Source: Flaviflexus equikiangi (lineage in GTDB: Bacteria > Actinomycetota > Actinomycetes > Actinomycetales > Actinomycetaceae). Taken from it: a DNA stretch of 64,000 nucleotides. A program made the position numbers and the translations under genes. The notes under the pieces are model-generated. The model saw only the letters and a program-made list of their open reading frames with translations, was not told the origin of the DNA and did not search any database. Below are positions 10,411 to 19,286 of this stretch, piece after piece (within the stretch, counting starts at the first letter, position 1; each line of letters starts with the position of its first letter). The DNA lies in contig NZ_CP059676.1 in NCBI RefSeq assembly GCF_014069875.1, positions 1,240,001 to 1,304,000 on the forward strand, given 5' to 3'.

Positions 10411-12420
10411 CTACGCTGGTTCGGTCGAGTCGTCTGGGCCGGGATGGAAGTGGTCGTGGATCCGTTGAGCGAACGCGGGCCCGATACCCGGCGCTGTGGC
10501 GAGAGACTCGGCAGTTGCGGAGGAGATCGCGGCCACGGTTCCGAACGTGTCGAGGAGGCTCTTCTGCTTCGCTGGCCCGAGTCCTGGAATCGCGTCGAGA
10601 GCGGAGCGTGTCATCGCCTTGGAGCGGCGTTTGCGGTGGTGGGTGATGGCGAACCGGTGGGATTCGTCCCTCAGGTGCTGCAGGAGATGAAGGGCTGCCG
10701 AGTTCCTGGGGAAGATGACGGGGAAGTCATCGCCGGGCACCCACACCTCCTCGAGTCGCTTCGCGAGCCCGACGACGGCGACGTCGACGCCGAGTTCGTC
10801 GACGACCTGCTGGGCGGCATTGACCTGCGGGAGGCCGCCGTCGACGACGATGAGGTGCGGCCGGTAGGCGAACTTCTTCACCCTGCCCGTGTCCGGATCG
10901 ATCGCCCCCGAGACGGCGTCCTCGTCGACGTCGCGGGAACCGTCGAGAACTTTGGCGAGACGGCGTCGAAGCACCTCCCCCATCGCCTCCGTGTCATCGC
11001 GGGCTCCGTCGCCGTTCTCTCCGCGAATAATGTAATGCCGGTAGTCGGACTTGCGCGGCATGCCGTCCTCGAAGACCACCATGGAGGCGACCTGGTGGGT
11101 GCCCTGGGTGTGGGAGACGTCGAAGCACTCGATCCGGAGCGGTGCAACATCGAGGCCGAGCACGTCGCGGAGGTCCTCGAGTGCTTTCGCGCGCTGGGTG
11201 AGATCTCCCGATCGTTTGATCTTTGCTCGCTGGAGGGCCTGCCGGGCGTTCTCGTGCACAGTCTCCGCAAGCCTGCGCTTGTCTCCCCGTTGGGCGACGT
11301 GCAGGTTGATGCGGGCACCGCGGCGGTCCTCGAGCCACGCGAGGAGAGCGTCCCGGTCGTCTGGCATGACTGGGACGATGATCTCCCGAGGGATCGCCGT
11401 CGTCGGGGTGTGGGTGCGGTCATCGATCGAGCGCGCCTGGCCTTCAGGCAGGTCGCGTGAGGGTTTGAGGAGCTGGTTCTCGCCCGTCTCCCCGTACACC
11501 TGGAGGAGCAGGGCAGACATGAGCCCAGCGTCGTCGAGGTTCTCCACGCGTTCCGTCACCCAGCCGCGCTGTCCGCGCACCCGGCCGCCCCGCACGTGGA
11601 AGACCTGGACGGAGGCCTCCAGTTCGTCGGCCACGAGACCGAAGACATCGACGTCCGTGCGATCCGGGAGGACGACCGCGTTCTGTTCGACGACGCGGCG
11701 AAGCGCGGCCACATCGTCGCGCAGACGCGCAGCCCTCTCGAAGTCCATCTCCGCGGCCGCGTCCTTCATCTCCCGCTCGCGGGATCGGATATGCCGGCCG
11801 GTATCGCCATCGAGGAAGTTGCAGAGCTCTGCCGCGAGCTCCCGATGATCGCCGGGGCTGATCCTGCCCACGCACGGGGCGGAACACTTGTCGATGTAGC
11901 CGAGGAGGCATGGCCTGCCCGATCGCTGTGCTTGGCGGAAGACACCCGGGGAGCAGGTTCTGACCGGGAACGTGTGGAGCAGCGAGTCGAGGGTGTGTCG
12001 GATGGCCCAGATCTGCGTATAGGGCCCGAAATAGCGATTGCCCTTCCGGTGGGCGGTGCGGGTGATCATCGCCCGCGGATACTCCTCCGCCATGCTGACC
12101 GCCAGGTACGGGTACGACTTGTCGTCCCGGTACATGACGTTGAAGCGCGGATCGAACTCCTTGATCCACGAATATTCGAGAGTGAGAGCCTCGACCTCGG
12201 TTTTCAGGACGACCCATTCGACCCGTTGGGCCGACGTCACCATCTGGGCAGTCCGCGGGTGCAGGAGAGCGATGTCCTGGAAATAGTTGACAAGACGTTG
12301 GCGCAGGTTCTTGGCCTTGCCGACATAGATGACACGATCGTCGTCATCGATGAACCGGTAGACTCCCGGGTCTGTCGGAATATCCGACGTCTTCGGGCGG
12401 TACGTGGACGGATCAGCCAT
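10411..12420 (-). CDS. uvrC: Excinuclease ABC subunit C
   Basis: Makes both incisions in nucleotide excision repair. 669 aa. Domains in order: GIY-YIG nuclease (GVYRFIDDDDRVIYVGKAKN, about 19-38), UVR motif around residues 205-240, RNase H-like endonuclease with IECFDVSHTQGTHQVASMV and LIVVDGGLPQVNAAQ, and two C-terminal helix-hairpin-helix motifs (AIPGLGPAKQKSLL, ATAPGIGPAFAQRI). The ATG overlaps the uvrA TAA by one base (TAATG), so uvrA and uvrC are translationally coupled. Confidence 0.98.
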   Translation of the reverse strand: MADPSTYRPKTSDIPTDPGVYRFIDDDDRVIYVGKAKNLRQRLVNYFQDIALLHPRTAQMVTSAQRVEWVVLKTEVEALTLEYSWIKEFDPRFNVMYRDDKSYPYLAVSMAEEYPRAMITRTAHRKGNRYFGPYTQIWAIRHTLDSLLHTFPVRTCSPGVFRQAQRSGRPCLLGYIDKCSAPCVGRISPGDHRELAAELCNFLDGDTGRHIRSREREMKDAAAEMDFERAARLRDDVAALRRVVEQNAVVLPDRTDVDVFGLVADELEASVQVFHVRGGRVRGQRGWVTERVENLDDAGLMSALLLQVYGETGENQLLKPSRDLPEGQARSIDDRTHTPTTAIPREIIVPVMPDDRDALLAWLEDRRGARINLHVAQRGDKRRLAETVHENARQALQRAKIKRSGDLTQRAKALEDLRDVLGLDVAPLRIECFDVSHTQGTHQVASMVVFEDGMPRKSDYRHYIIRGENGDGARDDTEAMGEVLRRRLAKVLDGSRDVDEDAVSGAIDPDTGRVKKFAYRPHLIVVDGGLPQVNAAQQVVDELGVDVAVVGLAKRLEEVWVPGDDFPVIFPRNSAALHLLQHLRDESHRFAITHHRKRRSKAMTRSALDAIPGLGPAKQKSLLDTFGTVAAISSATAESLATAPGIGPAFAQRIHDHFHPGPDDSTEPA

Positions 12421-15251
12421 TATCGCAGGAGCGGGGCCAGGAACTGTCCCGTGTAGGAGCCGGGAACCTTCGCGACCTCTTCCGGGGTGCCCGCCGCGAC
12501 GACGGAGCCGCCGCCCGACCCGCCCTCGGGCCCCATGTCGATCACCCAGTCCGCGCTCTTGATGACATCGAGATTGTGTTCGATGACGATGACCGTGTTG
12601 CCCTTATCGGTTAAACCCTGCAGGACCTTGAGGAGCTTCGAGACATCCTCGAAGTGCAGGCCCGTCGTCGGCTCGTCGAGGACGTAGACGGAACGGCCGT
12701 TCGAGCGGCGCTGCAGCTCGGAGGCGAGCTTGACGCGCTGCGCCTCACCGCCGGACAGGGTCGTCGCGGACTGGCCGAGCCTCACATACCCGAGACCGAC
12801 CGAATCCAGGGTCGCGAGGTGGCGGGTAATGCCGGAGACGGGGCCGAAGAACTCGAGCGCCTCGGAGATCGTCATGTCCAGCACATCGGACACGGACTTC
12901 CCCTTGTAGGTGACCTCGAGAGTGTCGCGGTTGTAGCGCTTCCCGCCGCACACTTCGCACGGCACGTAGACGTCCGGGAGGAAGCTCATCTCGATCTTGA
13001 GCGTCCCATCACCCTTGCAGGACTCGCACCGGCCGCCCTTGACGTTGAAGGAGAACCTGCCGGGGCCATAGCCACGGACTTTCGCCTCCGGCACGTCGGC
13101 GAACAGCTTCCGCACCTTGTCCCACACGCCCGTGTAGGTCGCGGGATTGGACCTCGGTGTGCGCCCGATCGGCGACTGGTCGACATGGACGACCTTATCG
13201 AGATCCTCGAGCCCAGTCACCGACGTGTGACGGCCGGGGACGATGCGGGCACGGTTGAGCTGGTTCGCGAGAGAGTTGTAGAGAATCGAGTTGACGAGGG
13301 TGGACTTGCCCGATCCCGACACGCCTGAGACGGCGACGAGGCAGGCGCGGGGGAAAGCGACCGTCACATTCTTCAGGTTGTTCTCCCGGCCGCCCGTGAC
13401 GACGATCTGCTTCTCCGGATCGATCGGACGGCGCTCGACAGGTACGGGGATGTGCCGCCTGCCGGACAGATAGGCGCCCGTCATCGACCTCTCGGTGTCG
13501 AGAAGACCAGCATAATCGCCCGCATACACGATCTCGCCGCCATGCTCCCCCGCACCGGGGCCGATGTCGACGATGTAGTCAGCCGCCTTGATCGTGTCCT
13601 CGTCGTGCTCGACAACGATGAGCGTGTTGCCGAGGTCGCGAAGCTTCGTCAGCGTCTCGATCAGCCGAGCATTATCGCGCTGGTGGAGTCCGATCGACGG
13701 CTCGTCGAGCACGTAGAGGACGCCGACAAGCGCGGCACCGATCTGGGTTGCCAGTCGGATCCGCTGGGCTTCCCCGCCGGAGAGGCCGGCCGCCCCGCGA
13801 GACAGCGTCAGATAGGTCAGGCCCACATCGATGAGGAATCCCAGCCTGAACTGGGTCTCCTTCAACACGGCGTCCGCGACTGCCCGCTGCTTCGGTGTGA
13901 GCTCGAGTTCGCGCAGGAATTGCGCCGCCTCGATGATGGAGAGGTTGCACAGTTCCGCGATCGACAGTCCCCCGACAGTGACGGCAAGGACCTCAGGCTT
14001 CAGCCTCGCGCCGTGGCACGCCGAGCAGGGGATCTCCCTCATGTAGGCCTCGTAGCGGCCCTTCGACCATTCGGACTCGGTCTCTTCGCGCTTGCGCTTG
14101 ACGAAGTCGAGCACGCCCTCGAAGCCGGTCGCATAGGTGCGTTCCCGCCCCCACCTGTTGCGGTACTTCACCTCAACCTTGTAGTCCTTGCCGTGGATGA
14201 GAACGTCCCGAATGTCCTGCGGGAGCTCTCCCCACGGCGTGTCGACAGAGAAGCCGAGCTCCTTGCCCAGAGCAGTCAGCTGACGGGTGAAGTAGGCCTT
14301 GTTGCCGGCCCACGGGAGGATCGCGCCGTCGCGGATCGAGAGGGAATCGTCGGGGACGACCAGGTCAGGATCGACCTCGAGCTTCGCGCCGATGCCCGAG
14401 CACTCGGCGCACGCACCATAGGGCGCGTTGAACGAGAACGTGCGGGGCTCGATCTCGTCGAGGGTCAGCACATGATCGTTGGGGCAGGCACGCTTCTCCG
14501 AGTATTTCCGGTAGCGGGCAGGATCATCCTCGTCCACATCCATGCGCTCCACGACGACCAGACCGTCCGTCACGCGCAGAGCCGTCTCAACCGAGTCTGT
14601 GAGGCGGCGCGATGATTCCTTGCGGACAAGACGGTCGACGACGACGTCGATGGAATGACGCAGCTTCTTATCGAGCACGGGCGGACTATCGAGGCGGATC
14701 AGCTCGCCGTTCACGATGGCACGGGAGAAGCCCTGCCCCTGGAGGTCGGCGAACAGCTGGCTGTACTCGCCCTTGCGTCCGCGCACCACGGGGGCGAGGA
14801 TCTGGAAGCGGGTTCCCTCCGGGAGCTCCATGATGTGATTGACGATCTGCTCGGCCGACTGCGAGGAGACAACCTCCCCGCACTCGGGGCAGTGCTGAAC
14901 GCCCGCCCGAGCATAGAGCAGGCGCAGATAGTCATACACCTCGGTGATGGTGCCGACAGTCGAGCGCGGGTTCCTGCTCGTCGACTTCTGGTCGATCGAC
15001 ACGGCGGGAGACAGGCCGCCGATGTAGTCGACGGCCGGCTTGTCCATCTGCCCCAGGAACTGGCGTGCGTAGGACGACAGGGATTCGACGTAGCGCCGCT
15101 GCCCTTCGGCGAAGATCGTGTCGAACGCCAGGGAGGACTTCCCCGACCCCGACAGTCCCGTGAAGACGATGAGCTGATCGCGCGGGAGCTCGATATCGAC
15201 ATTGCGGAGGTTATGCTCGCGGGCGCCATGGACGACAATTTGTTCGGTCAC
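12420..15251 (-). CDS. uvrA: Excinuclease ABC subunit A
   Basis: Damage-sensing ATPase of nucleotide excision repair. GTG at 15251 (943 aa) gives the family N-terminus [18 protein letters not shown]. An upstream in-frame start at 15281 adds ten residues that do not match the family and would lie upstream of the likely transcription start. Walker A motifs [16 protein letters not shown] and [15 protein letters not shown], two LSGGEAQR signatures, and zinc-finger cysteine pairs ([34 protein letters not shown]) are present. It heads the uvrA-uvrC-rapZ-yvcK-whiA series and probably has a leaderless mRNA. Confidence 0.98.
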   Translation of the reverse strand: MTEQIVVHGAREHNLRNVDIELPRDQLIVFTGLSGSGKSSLAFDTIFAEGQRRYVESLSSYARQFLGQMDKPAVDYIGGLSPAVSIDQKSTSRNPRSTVGTITEVYDYLRLLYARAGVQHCPECGEVVSSQSAEQIVNHIMELPEGTRFQILAPVVRGRKGEYSQLFADLQGQGFSRAIVNGELIRLDSPPVLDKKLRHSIDVVVDRLVRKESSRRLTDSVETALRVTDGLVVVERMDVDEDDPARYRKYSEKRACPNDHVLTLDEIEPRTFSFNAPYGACAECSGIGAKLEVDPDLVVPDDSLSIRDGAILPWAGNKAYFTRQLTALGKELGFSVDTPWGELPQDIRDVLIHGKDYKVEVKYRNRWGRERTYATGFEGVLDFVKRKREETESEWSKGRYEAYMREIPCSACHGARLKPEVLAVTVGGLSIAELCNLSIIEAAQFLRELELTPKQRAVADAVLKETQFRLGFLIDVGLTYLTLSRGAAGLSGGEAQRIRLATQIGAALVGVLYVLDEPSIGLHQRDNARLIETLTKLRDLGNTLIVVEHDEDTIKAADYIVDIGPGAGEHGGEIVYAGDYAGLLDTERSMTGAYLSGRRHIPVPVERRPIDPEKQIVVTGGRENNLKNVTVAFPRACLVAVSGVSGSGKSTLVNSILYNSLANQLNRARIVPGRHTSVTGLEDLDKVVHVDQSPIGRTPRSNPATYTGVWDKVRKLFADVPEAKVRGYGPGRFSFNVKGGRCESCKGDGTLKIEMSFLPDVYVPCEVCGGKRYNRDTLEVTYKGKSVSDVLDMTISEALEFFGPVSGITRHLATLDSVGLGYVRLGQSATTLSGGEAQRVKLASELQRRSNGRSVYVLDEPTTGLHFEDVSKLLKVLQGLTDKGNTVIVIEHNLDVIKSADWVIDMGPEGGSGGGSVVAAGTPEEVAKVPGSYTGQFLAPLLR

Positions 15252-15257
15252 GCCGAT

Positions 15258-15263
15258 AGTGTA
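15258..15263 (-). promoter_or_regulatory. -10 box for leaderless uvrA transcript
   Basis: TACACT ends 6 nt before the uvrA GTG. A TTGTTC (-35-like) lies 19 nt further upstream. No ribosome binding site is present, so transcription probably starts at the GTG. Confidence 0.6.
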
Positions 15264-15343
15264 CCCGCAAACCCCGCACATCGAACAAGTGTACGGATCA
15301 CAGTGGGCATGTCGTCCGATCGACGGATCGCCGATCGGCTCTG

Positions 15344-15349
15344 TAGGCT
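15344..15349 (+). promoter_or_regulatory. -10 box for leaderless MBL-hydrolase transcript
   Basis: TAGGCT ends 6 nt before the ATG at 15356, with TCGACG (-35-like) 18 nt upstream. No ribosome binding site. It is divergent from the uvrA promoter within a 104-bp gap. Confidence 0.6.
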
Positions 15350-15355
15350 TGACCC

Positions 15356-15991
15356 ATGAGCTATCACACCGGACCCGGACTTCCGCCCGTCACACTCGAC
15401 ATCGGTGACGTGACGCTGGCGAAGATGTCGGTGGGCACGATGGACAACAATGTCTACCTCATTGCGAACGCCGCCGGTGACGCTGTCCTCGTGGACGCCG
15501 CGGCAGAGCCGAACAGGATCACGGAGCTCGTCGGCGGCAGAACCCTCCACGCCATCATCACCACCCATGAGCATCACGACCACGTCGGCGCACTCGAGAC
15601 CGTCTCCCAGGTCTTCCCCGATGCGACGATCATGGCAACCGCGGCGACCGGGCAGGCCCTCCCCGTGGCCCTCGAGAGCGAGCTCAAGGACGGCAAGGTC
15701 CTATCATTCGGCGATATCGAACTCGAGTTCATCACCCTGCGCGGACACACGCCTGAGGGGGTCGCTATCGTCATCGGCGGCACCCACATCCTGACCGGCG
15801 ATTCGCTCTTCCCCGGCGGTGTCGGCAAGACTCCGTCCGACCAGGCTTTCTTCCTGCTCCTCAACGATGTTCGGGACAGGATCTTCGATCGTTTCGACGA
15901 CTCGACCGTGCTCCATCCCGGACACGGCGACTCCACGACGGTGGGCGAACAGCGCCCCCATCTCTCCGAATGGGAAGGACGGCGCTGGTGA
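15356..15991 (+). CDS. Metallo-beta-lactamase-fold hydrolase (glyoxalase II-like)
   Basis: 211 aa, probably cytoplasmic, two-metal hydrolase. The metal-binding motif [10 protein letters not shown] is at about residues 70-79. Later ligands fit [16 protein letters not shown] (Asp) and [12 protein letters not shown] (His). The substrate is unknown; size and the LFPGGVGKT stretch fit the glyoxalase II-like group. An MBL gene next to uvrA is conserved in actinobacteria (Rv1637c beside Rv1638). The stop overlaps the next start as GTGA. Confidence 0.9.
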   Translation: MSYHTGPGLPPVTLDIGDVTLAKMSVGTMDNNVYLIANAAGDAVLVDAAAEPNRITELVGGRTLHAIITTHEHHDHVGALETVSQVFPDATIMATAATGQALPVALESELKDGKVLSFGDIELEFITLRGHTPEGVAIVIGGTHILTGDSLFPGGVGKTPSDQAFFLLLNDVRDRIFDRFDDSTVLHPGHGDSTTVGEQRPHLSEWEGRRW

Positions 15992-16257
15992 TCTACGCAG
16001 CCCTCTACACGTACGACCAGTCACGCGACGATATCCATGAGGTCCGCCCGGCACACCGCGAGTATCTCAAGGGCCTGCTCGATGGCGGGCAGCTGCTGGC
16101 CAGCGGCCCGCGCGGCGACGGCGCCCTCCTCATCCTCTCGGCGGACACCGTCGACGACGTTCATGAGCTGCTTGCGAAGGATCCGATGGTGACGGCGGGG
16201 ATCGTCACGCACACTGATGTCGAGGAGTGGACGGTCGTCTACGGCCCGTGGTCGTGA
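15988..16257 (+). CDS. YciI-like protein
   Basis: 89-aa alpha/beta ferredoxin-like protein of the YciI family, whose biochemical role is mostly unknown. GTG at 15988 overlaps the MBL stop (GTGA) and has GGAAGGA 9 nt upstream, so I prefer it to an in-frame ATG at 15970. The family core is HREYLKGLLDGGQLLASGPR (about 24-43), and the His and Asp usually conserved at the putative active site can be seen (RPAHREYL, DPMVTAGIV). It is co-translated with its neighbours. Confidence 0.85.
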   Translation: MIYAALYTYDQSRDDIHEVRPAHREYLKGLLDGGQLLASGPRGDGALLILSADTVDDVHELLAKDPMVTAGIVTHTDVEEWTVVYGPWS

Positions 16258-17216
16258 AGAAGATCGATCCCTTTATCGTCGGGATCATCGCCGCCCTCGT
16301 TCTGGGTCTGGTCTGGCGGGCGCCCGGCGGAGTTCGCACCGGCATATCGGCGACAGGCGATGTTCTCGTTGCGGTCCTCTTCTTCCTCTACGGGCTGAGA
16401 CTGCGCACGACGGAGGTCGTGGCGGGGCTGACGAACTGGCGCGTCCAGGGCCTCATCTTCGGTTCGACGTATGTCCTCTTCCCTCTCGTCGGTCTCGCCA
16501 TACACCCGCTCCTCGTTCCCCTCGTCGGTGATGGTTTCGCGACAGGATTCCTCTATCTCGCCTTCCTGCCGTCCACGATCCAGTCCTCGGTGACGTTCAC
16601 CTCGATCGCCCGCGGGGACACTGCCGCCGCCGTCTGTGCGGCAACCTTCTCCAACGTCGTCGGCATGTTCCTCACGCCCCTCTACGTTCTCGTCTTCATG
16701 AGCGTCGAGGGAGCATCCTCCGGTTCCCTCGTCAACGTCCTCACCCAGCTGCTCCTGCCTTTTATCGTCGGGCAGCTTCTGCAGCCGGTACTCGGCCCCC
16801 GCATCAGGCAGCATCCGAAGCCGCTGCGCGTCTATGACCAGGGCACCGTCATCGTCATCGTCCTCGCCGCGGTCCTTGACTCGACGGCCGCCAACACGTG
16901 GAACGGCGTGTCCGTGTGGCAGATCCTTGCCCTCATCGTCATTTCCTGCCTGCTCCTCGCACTGATCCTCGCGTTCACGTGGTACGTGGCAGGCTGGGCA
17001 AAGATCAACCGGGGCGGCAGGATCGCTGTTCTCATGTGCGGGTCGAAGAAGTCTCTCGCCACGGGCTTGCCGATGGCGCAGGCGATCTTCCCCGCCGCCA
17101 TCATCGGCCCGATCGCCGTGCCGGTCATCATCTTCCACCAGATCCAGCTCCTCGTGTGCGCGATCATTGCGTCTCGCCTCGGCAGGCTTCCAGAAGAGGC
17201 AGAACTTCCCGCCTAG
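16254..17216 (+). CDS. SBF-like (bile acid:sodium symporter family) transporter
   Basis: Integral membrane protein with about ten hydrophobic segments, 320 aa from GTG 16254. That start overlaps the YciI stop (GTGA); GTG at 16248 is also possible. Family features are LFFLYGLRLRTTEV in the third segment, FLPSTIQSSVTFTSIARGD, and the C-terminal VLMCGSKKSLATGLPMAQAI with conserved Gly, Ser and Lys. This SBF-like subgroup (YfeH/P7-type) has broad or unknown substrates, so I do not name one. It is third in a tightly coupled set. Confidence 0.9.
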   Translation: MKKIDPFIVGIIAALVLGLVWRAPGGVRTGISATGDVLVAVLFFLYGLRLRTTEVVAGLTNWRVQGLIFGSTYVLFPLVGLAIHPLLVPLVGDGFATGFLYLAFLPSTIQSSVTFTSIARGDTAAAVCAATFSNVVGMFLTPLYVLVFMSVEGASSGSLVNVLTQLLLPFIVGQLLQPVLGPRIRQHPKPLRVYDQGTVIVIVLAAVLDSTAANTWNGVSVWQILALIVISCLLLALILAFTWYVAGWAKINRGGRIAVLMCGSKKSLATGLPMAQAIFPAAIIGPIAVPVIIFHQIQLLVCAIIASRLGRLPEEAELPA

Positions 17217-17222
17217 CCCCGC

Positions 17223-17228
17223 TATCGT
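17223..17228 (+). promoter_or_regulatory. -10 box for leaderless glutamine amidotransferase gene
   Basis: TATCGT ends 6 nt before the ATG at 17235. It lies in the 18-bp gap after the SBF gene. No ribosome binding site is seen. Confidence 0.5.
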
Positions 17229-17234
17229 AGGCCT

Positions 17235-17966
17235 ATGAAGCCCTTCCTCCTCATCGCCACCCGCGCCGAAGATCAGGCCGCAGACGACGAATACGATCAG
17301 ATCCTCCGGTTCGGGGAACTTGAGAGTGCCGACCTCCATCGCATCCGGCTCGAAAGGGCGCCGCTTCCACAGCTCGATCTCGACGACTACTCGGGCGTCA
17401 TCGTCGGCGGAAGCCCCTTCACCAGTTCGATTCCGGCCGCCGAGAAGTCTCCGGTACAGGTGAGGGTCGAGGCGGAGATCAGCGCTCTTCTCGACGAGAT
17501 CGTCGAGAGGGACTTCCCGTTCCTCGGTGCCTGCTATGGTGTCGGCACGCTCGGAGGCCACCAGGGAGCAGTCATCGACTCCACCTACGGGGAACCCGTA
17601 GGAGGTGTGCGGATCAGCCTCACGGGAGAGGGAATGCTCGACCCTCTGCTGGCCGGGGTTCCGGAGAGCTTCGATGCGTACGTCGGCCACAAAGAAGCAG
17701 TCCGCTCCCTTCCGTCGCATGCGGTGCTGCTCGCCACGTCGAATACGTGCCCCGTGCAGATGTTCCGCATCAAGACCAACCTGTACGGCACCCAGTTCCA
17801 TCCCGAACTCGATGCCGACGGCATCGCCACCCGCATCCGCATCTACAAGAATGTCGGCTACTTCGAACCCGAAGAAGCCGACACTCTCATTGCACAGTCG
17901 AAGCGATGGGACGTGAGCTCAGCTCACATGATCGTCAAGAACTTCACGTCCCGCTACGCACGCTAG
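17235..17966 (+). CDS. Class I glutamine amidotransferase (GuaA-like domain protein)
   Basis: Stand-alone 243-aa glutaminase domain. The nucleophile Cys sits in FLGACYGVGTLGGH (about residues 95-108), with His and Glu in LYGTQFHPELDADG (about 178-191), so the catalytic triad is complete. No synthetase domain follows, so the ammonia acceptor is unknown; the family includes proteins annotated as GMP synthase-like. It may have its own promoter just after the SBF gene. The 3' end overlaps terC, on the other strand, by 4 nt. Confidence 0.88.
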   Translation: MKPFLLIATRAEDQAADDEYDQILRFGELESADLHRIRLERAPLPQLDLDDYSGVIVGGSPFTSSIPAAEKSPVQVRVEAEISALLDEIVERDFPFLGACYGVGTLGGHQGAVIDSTYGEPVGGVRISLTGEGMLDPLLAGVPESFDAYVGHKEAVRSLPSHAVLLATSNTCPVQMFRIKTNLYGTQFHPELDADGIATRIRIYKNVGYFEPEEADTLIAQSKRWDVSSAHMIVKNFTSRYAR

Positions 17967-19090
17967 TCACGGTCCTCCCCCACGGGGGCCGATGTCTCGT
18001 TCGTCTCCGACTCGACAATGTCCGTCGCACGGTTCTCGCCGGTCGCCGAGCCCTCATCCGCCTTCCGGCGCTTCTTCGACCCCCAGAGGGAGGCGAAGAC
18101 GGTGATGAGGATGACGCCGAGGATGACGGAGAGGGAGACGCCGATGTTCGGCTCGGGGATCGCAAGCAGCAGATCGTAGCCGTGGAAGGCGTGGATGATG
18201 AGCTTGAAGGAGATGAAGCCGAGGATCACGGCGAGGCCGTAATGCAGGTAGATGAGCTTCTCGAGGAGACCATCGACGAGGAAGAACAGCTGGCGCAGGC
18301 CGAGGAGTGCGAACACGTTCGCGGCGAAGACGATGAACGGCTCACGGGTGAGGCCGAAGATTGCGGGGATCGAATCGAGCGCGAAGATCAGGTCGACGGT
18401 GCCGATGGAGACGATGCAGAGGAAGAGCGGGGTCAGCCAGGTCTTGCCCTCACGGCGGACGATGAGACGCTGCCCGACGAAGCCCTCCGTGACATGGAAG
18501 CGCTTCTCCGCCCACCGGACGATCGCGTTCGGCTTATATTCGTCGATCTCCTTCGCCTTGTCCTCCGGATCGTCGACGCCCTGACGGACCTGCGAGATCG
18601 CCGTGTACAGGAGGAAGAGTCCGAAGATGAAGAAGACCCAGACGAAGCGCTGGATGAGAGCATCGCCCAGCATGATGAAGACGAAACGCATGACAAGCGC
18701 CATGACGATGCCGTACAGCAGGACTTTCTGCTGGTAGAGGCGGGGCACCTTGAAGGAGGCGATGACGATGATGAAGACGAAGATGTTGTCGATCGACAGC
18801 GCCTTCTCCACCGCGTAGCCGCCGAAGTACTCGCCCGCGAAGGTGCTGCCGTGGCGCAGGAAGAGCACAACACCGAACAGGAGTGCGATGGCGATGTAGA
18901 AGGAGGACCAGATGGCCGCTTCTTTGATGGTGGGCTCGTGCGCCTTGCGGACGTGTCCGAACAGGTCGACGAGGATCAGGACAAGGGCGACGCCGCCGAG
19001 AGCAAACCATTCCCACGTGTGCACGACCATTTGGTCGGCTGTGGATGGTGCCAGTGGCATCGGGACATGAGACAGCTGGTGTGCCAGCAA
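17963..19090 (-). CDS. terC: TerC family integral membrane protein (probable Mn2+ exporter)
   Basis: Membrane protein with about nine hydrophobic segments, 375 aa. The paired acidic motifs typical of TerC are visible: the first with SIDNIFVFIIVIASF (about 97-111) and the second with ALDSIPAIFGLTREPFIVF (about 227-245). Many TerC/Alx proteins handle Mn2+. Start: TTG at 19090, with GGAGG 7-8 nt upstream; ATG at codon 11 is an alternative without a ribosome binding site. The C-terminal 45 residues are charged and poorly conserved. A probable Mn2+ riboswitch precedes the gene. Confidence 0.92.
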   Translation of the reverse strand: MLAHQLSHVPMPLAPSTADQMVVHTWEWFALGGVALVLILVDLFGHVRKAHEPTIKEAAIWSSFYIAIALLFGVVLFLRHGSTFAGEYFGGYAVEKALSIDNIFVFIIVIASFKVPRLYQQKVLLYGIVMALVMRFVFIMLGDALIQRFVWVFFIFGLFLLYTAISQVRQGVDDPEDKAKEIDEYKPNAIVRWAEKRFHVTEGFVGQRLIVRREGKTWLTPLFLCIVSIGTVDLIFALDSIPAIFGLTREPFIVFAANVFALLGLRQLFFLVDGLLEKLIYLHYGLAVILGFISFKLIIHAFHGYDLLLAIPEPNIGVSLSVILGVILITVFASLWGSKKRRKADEGSATGENRATDIVESETNETSAPVGEDRD

Positions 19091-19104
19091 AACATACCTC
19101 CGGT

Positions 19105-19215
19105 TTGGTGATCCGAAGGTCTCTTCCCACCGTTGCCGGTCGTGAACCGAGTGCCTGGGGCACCGTGATGGCGGCTCACTGTTGTGCGGGAATACTCCCC
19201 TTCGCTAGCTTCACA
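19105..19215 (-). promoter_or_regulatory. Probable yybP-ykoY (Mn2+) riboswitch upstream of terC
   Basis: On the minus strand the terC leader contains the two conserved parts of this riboswitch class: AAGGGGAGTATTCCCG (from 19202) and GGGAAGAGACCTTCGGATC (19128-19110), separated by GC-rich stem sequence. The ribosome binding site and TTG start follow directly, so control of translation or early transcription is likely. A TATAGT box at about 19220 may be the promoter. Class assignment is from motif memory and gene context, not a covariance search. Confidence 0.8.
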
Positions 19216-19286
19216 GTAACTATAGGGGAAGAATGTCCCGGTTCCCACCTGGCTCCGCTCACGGCGCTATGAGGTTCGCGACTCCC

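Noticed and set aside
16239-17801. 520-codon minus-strand open frame
   Set aside because: Antisense to the SBF transporter and amidotransferase genes, whose motifs are clear.
17963-19090. terC as tellurite resistance gene
   Set aside because: No terZABDE partners; the Mn2+ riboswitch-like leader favours metal export.
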